NCBI GenBank assembly: GCA_963789885.1
Contig: CAWBNB010000047.1
Coordinates: 1 to 64,000 of the forward strand
Direction of reading: 5' to 3'
Length of the DNA stretch: 64,000 nt
Source of the DNA: DATEDA01 sp963789885
Lineage (GTDB): Bacteria > Pseudomonadota > Gammaproteobacteria > Burkholderiales > SG8-39
Each line of letters starts with the position of its first letter. Positions within the stretch are counted from its first letter, which is position 1. The translations under genes and the position numbers were made by a program. Shown in pieces: positions 17,134 through 25,048 of this stretch. The notes below the pieces were generated by a model. The model was not told where the DNA came from, made no database searches, and was given only the letters and a program-made list of their open reading frames with translations.

Positions 17134-18248
17134 AGCGCCTTCTCCTCGTCGGCGGCGGCCACGCGCACGTCGAAGTGCTGCGCCGTTTCGGCCTGGCGCC
17201 GCTTCCGGGCGTCGAACCGGTCCTCGTCAGCCCGCACCGCCTCACGCCCTACTCGGGGATGCTGCCGGGGCTCGTCGCGGGCCACTACGAGCACGCGGCG
17301 GTGCACATCGACCTCGAGCGCGCGGCCCGCTTCGCCGGGGCGCGTTTCCTGCAAACGCTCGCTGCCGGGCTCGATACGCACCGGCGCGTCGCAACGCTCG
17401 CCAGCGGCGGGTCGCTCGAATTCGATCTCGTCTCGCTCGACGTCGGCTCCACGCCGGCGACCGCCGGGGTTCCGGGCGCGGCCGAGCACGCGATCGGCGT
17501 GAAGCCGGTCGACCGGTTCCTCCAGGTCTGGGACGAGTGGCGCGAGCGCGCGCGGACCGGGACGCTGCGCCGCCTGCTCGTGGTCGGCGGCGGCGCGGCC
17601 GGCGTCGAGACCATCCTCGCAATGCACGCCCGCCTTGCGCGCGAGACCGGACGCCCCGACGCGGTCGCGTGCGCGCTCGCGACCGACGCCGACCGGCTCC
17701 TGCCGATGCATCCGCCGCGGGTGCAGGACCTCCTCGGGCACGTTCTCGCCCGCCGCGGGATCCGCCTGTATCTTGCGACGCCTGCGGCCCGGATCGAGCC
17801 GGGGGCGATGATCGCCGCGGACGGCAGCCGGATCGCCGCCGACGCGATCGTGTGGACGACCGGCGCGGCCGCTCCGCCGTGGCTCCGGGAGCTCGGCGTC
17901 GCCCTCGATGCGGCCGGGTTCGTCGCGGTGAACGAGTCCCTGCAGTCGATCTCGGACGAGCGCGTGTTCGCGGCCGGCGACTGCGCGACGATGATCGCGC
18001 AACCGCGCCCGCGCTCGGGCGTGTTCGCCGTGCGCCAGGGGCCGCCGCTCGCGGCCAACCTTCGCGCCGCGCTCGAGGGACGGCCGCTCGCACGCTACGT
18101 GCCGCAGACGCACGCGCTGTCGCTGATCTCGACCGGGGACCGCCGCGCCGTCGCCGCACGCGGCGGCTGGGCGGCCGAAGGCGCGTGGGTGTGGCGCTGG
18201 AAGGACTGGATCGACCGGCGGTTCGTCGCGCGCTACGCCGCGCTCTAG
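17130..18248 (+). CDS. FAD-dependent oxidoreductase (SelD-associated/NDH-2-like)
   Basis: The 372-residue flavoprotein begins RLLLVGGGHAHVEVLRRFG, a dinucleotide fold with the GGHAHVEVL variant typical of oxidoreductases found fused to SelD. It continues with LTPYSGMLPGLVAGHY, a second fold LLVVGGGAAGVETILAM, and FAAGDCATM near the C-terminus. It resembles type-II NADH dehydrogenases, so NAD(P)H oxidation at the membrane is likely. Its GTG overlaps the stop of the TIGR04282 gene, tying it to the arsenosugar cluster. Redox conversion of an arsenic or sulfur species is inferred from context. Confidence 0.8.
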   Translation: MKRLLLVGGGHAHVEVLRRFGLAPLPGVEPVLVSPHRLTPYSGMLPGLVAGHYEHAAVHIDLERAARFAGARFLQTLAAGLDTHRRVATLASGGSLEFDLVSLDVGSTPATAGVPGAAEHAIGVKPVDRFLQVWDEWRERARTGTLRRLLVVGGGAAGVETILAMHARLARETGRPDAVACALATDADRLLPMHPPRVQDLLGHVLARRGIRLYLATPAARIEPGAMIAADGSRIAADAIVWTTGAAAPPWLRELGVALDAAGFVAVNESLQSISDERVFAAGDCATMIAQPRPRSGVFAVRQGPPLAANLRAALEGRPLARYVPQTHALSLISTGDRRAVAARGGWAAEGAWVWRWKDWIDRRFVARYAAL

Positions 18249-18553
18249 GCGCGGCTCAACAGCGCGCCGGCGATCGTTCCCCACTCGTCCTCGAGCGAAC
18301 CGGTGAACTCGGGCTGCTTCGCCTGCCGGTACCAGTAGCGCGCGTTGTCCCCGTCGCCCTCCTGGCGATGAAGATAGGCGTGGACCCAGGCGGCGTCGCG
18401 GCTCTTCGCCGACATCACGATCCGGTGCGCCTGGTCCCAGTCGCCGCGCGCGGCGTGCCACAGGGCCTCGAGCGGCTTCCCGAGGCCGGCGGGCGGGTGC
18501 GGCGAGGCGAGCGAGCCGCGGAATGCGTCGAGCGTCACCGGCGCTCGCGCCAT
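18245..18553 (-). CDS. Conserved hypothetical protein, TPR-like
   Basis: The 102-residue protein contains LEALWHAARGDWDQAHRIV and DAAWVHAYLHRQEGDGDNAR followed by YWYRQAKQPE. It forms short helical repeats resembling a degenerate TPR or Sel1 unit. Small proteins of this sequence type are common in proteobacteria, but no role is established to my knowledge. It converges with the flavoprotein gene and overlaps its stop by four bases. No signal peptide is present. Confidence 0.65.
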   Translation of the reverse strand: MARAPVTLDAFRGSLASPHPPAGLGKPLEALWHAARGDWDQAHRIVMSAKSRDAAWVHAYLHRQEGDGDNARYWYRQAKQPEFTGSLEDEWGTIAGALLSRA

Positions 18554-18635
18554 ACGATGTTCAGCGTGGTCGGCATCGGCATGTCGTAATTATCCCCGCG
18601 TTGCAGTCGCACGGCGGATTCGCCAAACTTCGACC

Positions 18636-19361
18636 ATGACGACGGTCCTCCTGTTCCGCGACGACCCCTATCTCCGGCAGTGCGAGACGACGGTGACGGC
18701 CGCCGACGAGCGCGGCGTCCGGCTCGCCCGGACCGTGTTCTACCCGGCGGGTGGCGGGCAGCCGGGCGACACCGGCACGCTCCGCTTCGCCGGCGGCGAG
18801 GCGGCGATCGTCGACACCGCGAAGGGCGACGGGCCGGACGAGGTGATCCACGTCCTTGCGCCCGGTACCGCGATGCCCGCCCCGGGCACCGCGGTCGTCG
18901 CCGAGATCGACTGGGCGCGGCGCCATCGGCACATGCGCTTCCACACCTGCCTGCACCTGCTGTGCGCCGCGGTGCCGTACCCGGTGACCGGCGGGCGCAT
19001 CGCGGCCGACAAGGCGCACCTCGATTTCGACCTGCAGGGCGCCGCGGTCGAGAAGGAGGCGGTCGAGGCCAGGCTGAACGCGCTCGTCCGCGCCGGGCAT
19101 CGCGTGGCGCCGCGCTGGATCACCGACGAGGAGCTCGCGGCGAGCCCGGAGCTGGTGCGCACGATGTCGGTCGCGCCGCCCATGGGGCAGGGGCGGGTGC
19201 GGCTGCTCGAGGTCGACGGCGTCGATCTCCAGGCGTGCGGCGGCACGCACGTCGCGAACACCGCCGAGATCGGGCCGGTGGCGGTGTTGAAGATCCGGAG
19301 CGAAGGCAAGCGCAACAAGCGGATCACCATCGGGTTTGCCGGAGAGGCGGTGACCGGATGA
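18636..19361 (+). CDS. Alanyl-tRNA editing protein (AlaX-like)
   Basis: This 241-residue protein is homologous to the AlaRS editing domain. The Zn ligands are visible as RFHTCLH (H103, H107) and CGGTH (C201, H205). The glycine-rich element TVFYPAGGGQPGDTG marks the family N-terminus. It hydrolyses Ser-tRNA(Ala) or Gly-tRNA(Ala) in trans, preventing mistranslation. The ATG overlaps nothing upstream; its stop overlaps the next ATG (ATGA), so the GNAT gene is coupled. Length fits the stand-alone AlaX group lacking the C-terminal AlaRS domain. Confidence 0.9.
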   Translation: MTTVLLFRDDPYLRQCETTVTAADERGVRLARTVFYPAGGGQPGDTGTLRFAGGEAAIVDTAKGDGPDEVIHVLAPGTAMPAPGTAVVAEIDWARRHRHMRFHTCLHLLCAAVPYPVTGGRIAADKAHLDFDLQGAAVEKEAVEARLNALVRAGHRVAPRWITDEELAASPELVRTMSVAPPMGQGRVRLLEVDGVDLQACGGTHVANTAEIGPVAVLKIRSEGKRNKRITIGFAGEAVTG

Positions 19362-19927
19362 ACGCGAGCGTCCAGCCTTCGGCGGCCAGCCTGGTCGTGC
19401 GCGAGGCCGGTGAGCGCGACCTGCCGGGAATCACCGCGATCTACGCGCATCACGTCCGCACCGGGCTCGCGACGTTCGAGGTCGTGCCGCCCGACGCGGC
19501 CGAGATGGCGCGCCGGCGGGCGAACGTGCTCGCCTGCGAGTTGCCGTACTTCGTGGCCGAGGACGGCGGCGAGGTTCTCGGCTACGCGTACGCCGCCCCG
19601 TATCGCACGCGCGCCGGCTACCGCTACACGGTCGAGGACTCGATCTACGTCGACCCGGCGGCGGTCGCGCGCGGCGTCGGGCGGCGACTCCTCGAGCGGC
19701 TGATCGAGGCCTGCGCGGCCTGCGGCTGCCGGCAGATGGTCGCGGTCATCGGCGACACCGCCAATCTCGCCTCGATCGGTCTGCACGAGGCGTGCGGTTT
19801 CACGCGCGTCGGCACGCTGCCGTCGGTCGGCTTCAAGTTCGGGCGCTGGGTGGACAGCGTGCTGATGCAGCGCGCGCTCGCCGCGGGCGACCGCTCGCCG
19901 CCGGGCGCGGGAGGGGCACGGTTTTGA
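19358..19927 (+). CDS. GNAT N-acetyltransferase (phosphinothricin type)
   Basis: The 189-residue acetyltransferase has LVVREAGERDLPGITAIYAH and HVRTGLATFEVVPPDAAEM, the phosphinothricin/MddA-type N-terminus. SIYVDPAAVARGVGRRLLER is the acetyl-CoA-binding loop, and GLHEACGFTRVGTLPSVGFK ends with FGRWVDSV. Such enzymes acetylate amino-acid analogues such as phosphinothricin or methionine sulfone. The ATG at 19358 overlaps the AlaX stop. The last about 15 residues are low complexity. Downstream lies the NHase-like set, with GAGGAG at 19926-19931 spanning this gene's stop. Confidence 0.85.
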   Translation: MNASVQPSAASLVVREAGERDLPGITAIYAHHVRTGLATFEVVPPDAAEMARRRANVLACELPYFVAEDGGEVLGYAYAAPYRTRAGYRYTVEDSIYVDPAAVARGVGRRLLERLIEACAACGCRQMVAVIGDTANLASIGLHEACGFTRVGTLPSVGFKFGRWVDSVLMQRALAAGDRSPPGAGGARF

Positions 19928-19941
19928 GGAGCCATCACGAC

Positions 19942-20232
19942 ATGGGCGGGCGGCCGGCCGGGCCGGTCGAGCGCGACGAGCACGCGTACGACGAGTGGGA
20001 GCAGCGCGTCGATGCGCTGATGATGCTGCTCTCCGACAAGGAGCGGCGGCTCCTGCGGGTCGACGAGCTACGCCGGAACATCGAGAGCCTCGGCGCCGAG
20101 GCGTACGATCGCATGGGCTACTACGAGCGCTGGATGCACGCGATCGCGCAGACGCTGATCCAGCGCGGCGTGATCTCGATCGACGAGCTCGGACGCACGA
20201 TGGCGGGCAAGGACGGGGACGATGGGGACTGA
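19942..20232 (+). CDS. Nitrile hydratase beta N-half/thiocyanate hydrolase beta-like
   Basis: The 96-residue protein corresponds only to the N-terminal half of a nitrile hydratase beta subunit: EQRVDALMMLLSDKERRLLR, ELRRNIESLGAEAYDRMGYY, then ERWMHAIAQTLIQRGVISID. In thiocyanate hydrolase this half is the separate beta subunit (ScnB). The ATG at 19942 follows GAGGAG; a TTG overlapping the upstream stop is an alternative. It overlaps the next gene by 11 bases. The gene order, N-half, C-half, alpha-like, equals scnB-scnA-scnC. Confidence 0.78.
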   Translation: MGGRPAGPVERDEHAYDEWEQRVDALMMLLSDKERRLLRVDELRRNIESLGAEAYDRMGYYERWMHAIAQTLIQRGVISIDELGRTMAGKDGDDGD

Positions 20233-20525
20233 AGCCGCGCGCGCGCAGTTCCGGCCCGGCGACCGCGTGCGGGTGCGCGCCGCGTACCCGCCGGGACACG
20301 TCCGGACGCCGTACTACTGCCGCGGGCACGTCGGCGTGATCGAGCGGCTGTGCGGCGCTTTCGCCAATCCGGAGGAGCTCGCGTACAACCGCCCGGGCGT
20401 GCCGGCGCAGCCGCTCTATCGCGTCCGGTTCAAGGCCACTCGAGCTGTGGCCGGACTACCACGAGGATCCGCAGGACGTGGTGGAGATCGAGCTCTATCA
20501 GCACTGGCTGGAGGACGCGTCATGA
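20222..20525 (+). pseudogene. Nitrile hydratase beta C-half (SH3-like), frameshifted
   Basis: The reading starts FRPGDRVRVRAAYPPGHVRT and PYYCRGHVGVIERLCG, the SH3-like barrel at the C-terminus of nitrile hydratase beta (ScnA in thiocyanate hydrolase). After QPLYRVRFKA, at about 20445, one extra base shifts the frame. In the corrected frame the typical ending ELWPDYHEDPQDVVEIELYQ then HWLEDAS follows, and the TGA overlaps the ATG of the alpha gene. The intact product would be about 100 residues. Without the correction the frame runs on into the alpha gene, producing a misleading fusion. Confidence 0.75.
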
Positions 20526-21127
20526 ACGATCCCGCCGGGCCCGCCCCCGAGAATTCGCGCGGCTACTACCGCCGCATGCAGGCGGCCGTCGAGGAGCTCC
20601 TGATCCTCAAGGGCGTGGTCACCGCCGCCGACGTCGACCGCCAGGTCGAGGCGATGGCGAGCCGCAGCCCGGCGCGCGGCGCGCGGATGGTCGCGCACGC
20701 CTGGGTCGATCCGGACTACAGGGCACGCGCGCTCGCCGACGGCTCGGCGGCGGCGGAGGAGCTCGGCCTCGAGGTCGGTCCGCTGCGGCTGATCGTGGTC
20801 GAGAACACGCCCGACGTGCACAACGTCATCGTGTGCACGCTCTGCTCCTGCTATCCGCGGATGCTGCTCGGCATTCCGCCGGAGTGGTACAAGAGCCGCG
20901 CCTACCGCTCGCGGGTGGTGCGCGACCCGCGCACGGTGCTTGCCGAGTTCGGGACGCGGATCCCGGACGGGGTGCGGATCCGGGTCCACGATTCGACCGC
21001 CGACATGCGCTACATCGTCCTGCCGATGCGACCGGCGGGTACCGAGGGCTGGGGCGAGGAGCGCCTCGCCGGCCTCGTCACCCGCGACAGCCTCATCGGC
21101 GTCGAGCGGCTGCCCGACACCGTCTAG
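20522..21127 (+). CDS. Cobalt-type nitrile hydratase/thiocyanate hydrolase alpha-like
   Basis: The 201-residue protein has the metal-site motif VCTLCSC (C105, C108, C110), where threonine after the first cysteine marks the cobalt-type class. Other family segments are RRMQAAVEELLILKGVVTAA, HNVIVCTLCSCYP, IPPEWYKSRAYRSRVVRDPR and STADMRYIVLPMRPAG. The cysteines are normally oxidised to sulfenic and sulfinic acids and bind Co(III) for hydration of nitriles or hydrolysis of thiocyanate. Its ATG overlaps the stop of the beta C-half. Which substrate applies cannot be decided from sequence alone. Confidence 0.85.
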   Translation: MNDPAGPAPENSRGYYRRMQAAVEELLILKGVVTAADVDRQVEAMASRSPARGARMVAHAWVDPDYRARALADGSAAAEELGLEVGPLRLIVVENTPDVHNVIVCTLCSCYPRMLLGIPPEWYKSRAYRSRVVRDPRTVLAEFGTRIPDGVRIRVHDSTADMRYIVLPMRPAGTEGWGEERLAGLVTRDSLIGVERLPDTV

Positions 21128-21167
21128 CGCCGCGTGGCCGCCGGGCGAGGCGCGCGGCCCCGGGGCG

Positions 21168-21173
21168 TAAACT
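21168..21173 (+). promoter_or_regulatory. Candidate -10 box for the ACT-domain gene
   Basis: TAAACT followed by GCGTTTCC lies 31 bases before the ATG, ahead of a strong GAGGAGAGGAGG ribosome site. It matches the local pattern. Confidence 0.35.
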
Positions 21174-21204
21174 GCGTTTCCCCACGAGGAGAGGAGGAAC
21201 GCGA

Positions 21205-21618
21205 ATGTCCGAAACCATCCGCAGGCTCCAGTATTTCGCGCTGCAGGTCCCCGACCAGCCGGGCGAGGGCGCCCGCCTGCTGCAGGGGCTGCGGGACGAG
21301 AACGTGAACCTGCTCGCCGTCACCGGTTTCCCGACCGGCAAGAAGGCCCAGGTCGACCTCGTCCCGGAGGACGCCGCGGCGCTGAAGACGGCCGCCAAGA
21401 AGCTGAAGCTCAAGCTCGGCCCCGCCAAGACGTGTTTCGTGATCCAGGGCGACGACCGCGTCGGCGCGCTGACCGACACGTTCACCCGTCTCGCCGAGGC
21501 GAAGATCAACCTCGTCGCCTCGCAGGCGGTCACCGCGGGCATGGGCCGCTACGGCGCGATTTTCTGGGTCAAGCCTCGCGACGCGAACAAGACCGCGAAA
21601 CTGCTAGCGGCAACCTAG
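21205..21618 (+). CDS. ACT domain-containing protein
   Basis: The 137-residue protein consists of two ACT-like units: YFALQVPDQPGEGARLLQGL with RDENVNLLAVTGFPTGKKAQ, then CFVIQGDDRVGALTDTFTRL with AEAKINLVASQAVTAGMGRY. ACT units bind small ligands such as amino acids. As a stand-alone protein it is probably a sensor or allosteric partner, but its partner is unknown. The ATG follows GAGGAGAGGAGG. It may be a single-gene unit. The hairpin cluster downstream begins about 20 bases after its stop. Confidence 0.8.
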   Translation: MSETIRRLQYFALQVPDQPGEGARLLQGLRDENVNLLAVTGFPTGKKAQVDLVPEDAAALKTAAKKLKLKLGPAKTCFVIQGDDRVGALTDTFTRLAEAKINLVASQAVTAGMGRYGAIFWVKPRDANKTAKLLAAT

Positions 21619-21636
21619 TCGCATAACTGCACGGCT

Positions 21637-21706
21637 TGGGGGATCTGCAAGGGGGACTTCAGTCCCCCTTGTTCGTTGGGGGATATACAAGGGGAATCTC
21701 CCCTTG
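21637..21706. repeat. Two related hairpin units in direct repeat
   Basis: Two copies of a unit GGGGGAT-TnCAAGGGG follow one another. The first has an 11-bp stem (21648-21658 with 21661-21671) and the second an 8-bp stem (21688-21695 with 21699-21706). Both end in CCCTTGTTCGT. The first starts 20 bases after the ACT gene and may act in its termination. Confidence 0.7.
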
Positions 21707-21726
21707 TTCGTGCTTGGCTCGGGAAA

Positions 21727-21800
21727 CCGAGGAATGTTTTCCGGCGTCAGTCGGAAAAAAATTCCTCGGGGCGGCTGAGGAGGAGGGGTGCCGCCCCGAG
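21727..21800. repeat. Two overlapping, mutually exclusive hairpins
   Basis: The first hairpin pairs 21727-21735 with 21761-21769, with an inner stem 21737-21743/21752-21758. The second pairs 21765-21775 with 21790-21800 in an 11-bp stem. The right arm of one and left arm of the other share 21765-21769, so only one can form at a time, as in attenuators or REP-like clusters. Confidence 0.65.
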
Positions 21801-22264
21801 GGTCCACAGGAGAGGAGGATCCCGGGCGGCGTTCTGTGGCGAACGCTAACCGGGGACGACGAAACTGCCATTTACCCGCCGGGAAACTACGCCCAGCTGA
21901 TCCTTAAACCCAGTCTATTGCGCTGCCAGATATTCGTCCAATCGATTTGATGGATTCCAGTCATCGATCGGGACGATAATGTCCACGTCATCGCGGACGC
22001 GCCATGCGCGTCAGCCGAATAACCGCGCCGGGGCTGTGGGAAACATTCCCGCCGGTGCGCCGCCGAGCGCATCCGCGACCAGCCACGCGGCCCCGAGCGC
22101 CGCTATGGCGAGCACGGTGTACGTCACGGCGCCGAGCAAGTGGTCGAATCGCATTTCCATGTTCCAGTCAGGGTCTGGCTGCGCGGTGCGCAGCTCGCCC
22201 TTTCAACATAGTGCGCCGCACGATATCCTTCAAATCGATCTTTCGGATCTGATTCATCGGTTCC

Positions 22265-23227
22265 ATGGATATTCGGGCAGTCGACCTGAATCTGCTCGTC
22301 GCGCTCGATGCGCTGCTGAGCGAGCGCAACGTCACGCGCGCGGCGAGCCGGCTCAAGCTCTCCCAGTCGGCGATGAGCGCGACGCTCGGCCGGCTGCGCG
22401 CGCTCTTCAATGACCCGCTGCTCCTCCGCACGGCTGGCGGGATGCTCCCCACTTCCAAGGGGCTGGAGCTCGCGGCGCCGGTGAAGCAGCTGATCGCGGA
22501 CGTCGGCCGCCTCGTCCAGCAGGCCGGCGCGTTCGACCCGGCGACGGCGCAGGTGACGTTCACCATCGCGGCGTCGGACTACGTCGAGTACGCGATCTTG
22601 CCGCAGCTCGTCGACCGGCTCGAGGCCGCCGCGCCGTTCGCGCGCCTGGCGGTGCGGCCCATGGACTTCAGCGCCGTGGGTCGCCAGCTCGAGGCGGCCG
22701 AGGTCGACCTCGGCATCCTCGGCGCCGGGTTCGCGCCGCCGAACGTCCGCTCGCGGCCGCTTTACCTCGAGCGCTTCGTGTGCGTCGTCCGCCGCGACCA
22801 CCCCCAGGTCCGGGACCGGCTCACGCTCGACAGCTTCTGCGCGCTCGACCACCTCCTCGTGTCGCCGTCCGGCGGCTCTTTCACGGCGGCGACCGACGAC
22901 GTCCTGGCGGCGATCGGCCGCCAGCGCCGGGTGCGCCTGTCGGTGCCGCACTTCCTGCTGGTGCCGGAGATCCTGATGCGCTCGGACATGATCGCGATGC
23001 TGCCCGAGCGGCTCGCCCGGGGGTACCGGGACCGGTTCCGCGTGTTCGAGTTGCCGTTCGAGATGCCGCCGTTCACGATCGCCGAGGTCTGGCACGAGCG
23101 CACGCACCGCGACCCGGCTCTCGTCTGGCTGCGGCAGACGCTCGCTGAACTGCTGCGCGACGGCGCCGCGGCGGCGGCACCTGCGCCGCGGAAGCGGGTG
23201 GTACCGCCGCGGCGGAAGCGCGCCTGA
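22265..23227 (+). CDS. LysR-family transcriptional regulator
   Basis: The 320-residue regulator begins DIRAVDLNLLVALDALLSER with the winged helix-turn-helix NVTRAASRLKLSQSAMSATL. A periplasmic-binding-like effector domain follows (about residues 92-300, FTIAASDYVEYAILPQLVDR, VDLGILGAGF). The start and effector region resemble the NodD/NahR/PcpR branch that responds to aromatic or related inducers. The C-terminal about 20 residues are basic (RKRVVPPRRKRA). The lactonase-like gene lies downstream in the same direction with its own promoter. The regulated gene and effector are unknown. Confidence 0.88.
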   Translation: MDIRAVDLNLLVALDALLSERNVTRAASRLKLSQSAMSATLGRLRALFNDPLLLRTAGGMLPTSKGLELAAPVKQLIADVGRLVQQAGAFDPATAQVTFTIAASDYVEYAILPQLVDRLEAAAPFARLAVRPMDFSAVGRQLEAAEVDLGILGAGFAPPNVRSRPLYLERFVCVVRRDHPQVRDRLTLDSFCALDHLLVSPSGGSFTAATDDVLAAIGRQRRVRLSVPHFLLVPEILMRSDMIAMLPERLARGYRDRFRVFELPFEMPPFTIAEVWHERTHRDPALVWLRQTLAELLRDGAAAAAPAPRKRVVPPRRKRA

Positions 23228-23277
23228 CGCGGGCTCGCGCCGCGCTGCGCGCGCGGCATCTTAAGCGTGCGCTCGCG

Positions 23278-23306
23278 TTGACTGAGTCGGCGTCCGAGCG
23301 CAGAAT
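23278..23306 (+). promoter_or_regulatory. Sigma-70 promoter of the lactonase-like gene
   Basis: TTGACT (23278-23283), a 17-base spacer and CAGAAT (23301-23306) form a good sigma-70 promoter. It lies 98 bases before the ATG of the MBL-fold gene. Confidence 0.5.
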
Positions 23307-23403
23307 TTCCGCGCTCGACCGAGCGAATGGAAGCGCAATCTCGATCGCAAGCGGAGAACAAGCGGCCGCCGAGCCGCGTTCCCGGTCAACAAGGAGGCAG
23401 GCG

Positions 23404-24258
23404 ATGAAGGGTTTGCAGCGCACGGCACTTGCATTGCTCGCGGGCGGGCTCGTCGCCGCGGCGCAGGCGCAGGACATCCGGCTCTACGCGTTCAGCTCCG
23501 GCGCGCTCACGCTCGGCAAGGGCATCCTCCAGAATTTCGCCCCACTGGAGCCGCCGATCCAGCTGCCCGTCGGCTTCTACGTGATCCGGCATCCCCGTGG
23601 CAACGTCGTCTTCGACACCGGCAACAACGACAAGCTGATCACCGACCCGAACTACTGGCCGCCCGCGCTCGCGGCGATGAAGCCGGCGATGACGCCGGAG
23701 GTCGCGATCGACGCCCAGCTGCGCAGGATCGGCTTGTCGCCCGACGACATCACCTACGTCGTCGTGAGCCACCTCCATCTCGACCACGGCGGGAATATCG
23801 CCAAGTTCCCGAAGTCGACGCTGGTCGTCCAGCGCGACGAGGTCAGCAACGCCTTCTGGCCGAAGGCGGGCACCGCCGGCCCGTACGTCCTCGGCGACTT
23901 CGTGGGCTTGCGCGACGGCAAGCAGAGCATGATCCAGCTCGACGGCGACCTCGACCTCTTCGGCGACGGCACGCTCGTGGTGAAGCGCTGGGTCGCGCAC
24001 ACCCCGGGCAGCCAGATGATGACCGTGCGGCTGAAGAACACCGGTCTGGCGATTCTTACCGGCGACAACGTGTACTTCCGCGAGAACGTCGAGAAGAACC
24101 TGCCGCCGAACATCGTGCTCGCCTACTACCCGACCGGCTTCTACACCGCCTACGAGTGGATCCGGCAGCAGATGGCGCGGCAGAAGGCCGATTTCTTCAC
24201 CGCGCACGACCCCGACGCGTTCAAGGCGATGAAGAAGGCGCCGGACTACTACGATTAG
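23404..24258 (+). CDS. Secreted MBL-fold hydrolase, AHL-lactonase-like
   Basis: The 284-residue protein has a signal peptide (MKGLQRTALALLAGGLVAAA, cleavage after AQA). It carries the metallo-beta-lactamase motif SHLHLDHGGN (H123, H125, D127, H128), then histidine in AHTPGS, aspartate in TGDNVYF and histidine in FFTAHDPD. This spacing and FYVIRHPRGNVVFDTGNNDK match the quorum-quenching N-acyl homoserine lactonase branch. It would open lactone rings or hydrolyse esters in the periplasm. The substrate is inferred. The ATG at 23404 has AGGAGGCAGGCG upstream. A terminator follows. Confidence 0.82.
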   Translation: MKGLQRTALALLAGGLVAAAQAQDIRLYAFSSGALTLGKGILQNFAPLEPPIQLPVGFYVIRHPRGNVVFDTGNNDKLITDPNYWPPALAAMKPAMTPEVAIDAQLRRIGLSPDDITYVVVSHLHLDHGGNIAKFPKSTLVVQRDEVSNAFWPKAGTAGPYVLGDFVGLRDGKQSMIQLDGDLDLFGDGTLVVKRWVAHTPGSQMMTVRLKNTGLAILTGDNVYFRENVEKNLPPNIVLAYYPTGFYTAYEWIRQQMARQKADFFTAHDPDAFKAMKKAPDYYD

Positions 24259-24282
24259 GCGCCGCCCCCCGCACCCCCGATG

Positions 24283-24309
24283 ACGCCGGGGCGCGACCCG
24301 CCCCGGCGT
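24283..24309 (+). terminator. Hairpin after the lactonase-like gene
   Basis: A perfect 11-bp stem (24283-24293 with 24299-24309) has a 5-base loop and is followed by CTGCGTTTCTG. The T-run is weak. It separates the lactonase-like gene from the ABC operon. Confidence 0.5.
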
Positions 24310-24331
24310 CTGCGTTTCTGAGGCTCTCGCC

Positions 24332-25048
24332 GTGCCCCCGGTCGTCGTTGCCGACAAGCTGAGCAAGTCCTACGGCCCCCGGCAGGCCGTCGATTCGGTG
24401 TCCTTCGACGTGCAGCCGGGCGAGGTGATGGGGCTGCTCGGGCCCAACGGCTCGGGCAAGAGCACGATCCTCCGCATCCTCACCGGCTACCTGCAGCCGT
24501 CGTCCGGCAGGGCGTGGATCATGGGGCACGACGTCGTCACCGCGAGCCTGCAGGCGCGCGAACAGCTCGGCTACGTGCCCGAGGACGCGCCGCTCTACAC
24601 TCACATGCGCGTGCGGGAGTTCCTCGCGTTCATGGGCAGGGTGCGCGGCCTCGACGGTGCGGCGCTCCGGCGCGCGCTCGACGAGGTGGTCGAGCGGCTC
24701 GCCTGCGCGAGCGTCGTCGATACGCCGATCGGCCGGCTCTCGCGCGGCTACCGGCAGCGCATCGCGATCGCGCAGGCGCTGCTCGGGCGGCCCAAGCTGC
24801 TCGTGCTCGACGAGCCGACCAACGGCCTCGACCCGCGCCAGATCATCGAGGTGCGCGAGCTGATCCGGGCGCTGGCGCAGGAGCTCGCCGTGCTGGTCAC
24901 CTCGCACATCCTCGCCGAGGTCGAGCGTGTCGCGCACCGCGTGGCGATCCTGCTCGACGGCCGGCTGCTCGCGGTGCACACGCTTGCCGGCGCGGCGGTC
25001 GGGCTCGAGGCGCTCTTCCTGCAGCTCACCGAGCCGGCGCGGCAATGA
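24332..25048 (+). CDS. ABC-2 transporter ATP-binding protein
   Basis: The 238-residue ATPase has Walker A GLLGPNGSGKST, the signature LSRGYRQR, Walker B LLVLDEPTNGLDPRQ and switch histidine in LVTSHILAEVER. The subfamily resembles GldA/NosF/CcmA-type export ATPases. The GTG start at 24332 is just after the terminator. It is short for the family, lacking the usual C-terminal about 60 residues. Its stop overlaps the permease ATG (ATGA). With the next three genes it forms a GldAFG-like system of unknown cargo. Confidence 0.88.
   Translation: MPPVVVADKLSKSYGPRQAVDSVSFDVQPGEVMGLLGPNGSGKSTILRILTGYLQPSSGRAWIMGHDVVTASLQAREQLGYVPEDAPLYTHMRVREFLAFMGRVRGLDGAALRRALDEVVERLACASVVDTPIGRLSRGYRQRIAIAQALLGRPKLLVLDEPTNGLDPRQIIEVRELIRALAQELAVLVTSHILAEVERVAHRVAILLDGRLLAVHTLAGAAVGLEALFLQLTEPARQ

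Larger units (their letters stand above)
21619..22264. other. 646-base non-coding region with hairpins
   Basis: No gene with recognisable protein sequence lies here; short open frames on both strands are compositionally unconvincing. The first 180 bases hold four consecutive hairpins. The rest is less GC-rich and precedes the LysR gene. It contains two copies of AATCGATTT/AAATCGATC-like sequence (near 21938 and 22231) that could serve the regulator. Confidence 0.55.

Noticed and set aside
20222..21127. Natural fusion of NHase beta C-half and alpha
   Set aside because: The joining stretch is nonsense sequence; the true beta ending and an ATGA overlap appear in the neighbouring frame.
21636..21950. 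Possible 104-codon gene in the hairpin region
   Set aside because: Its translation runs through the hairpins and shows no conserved or hydrophobic pattern.
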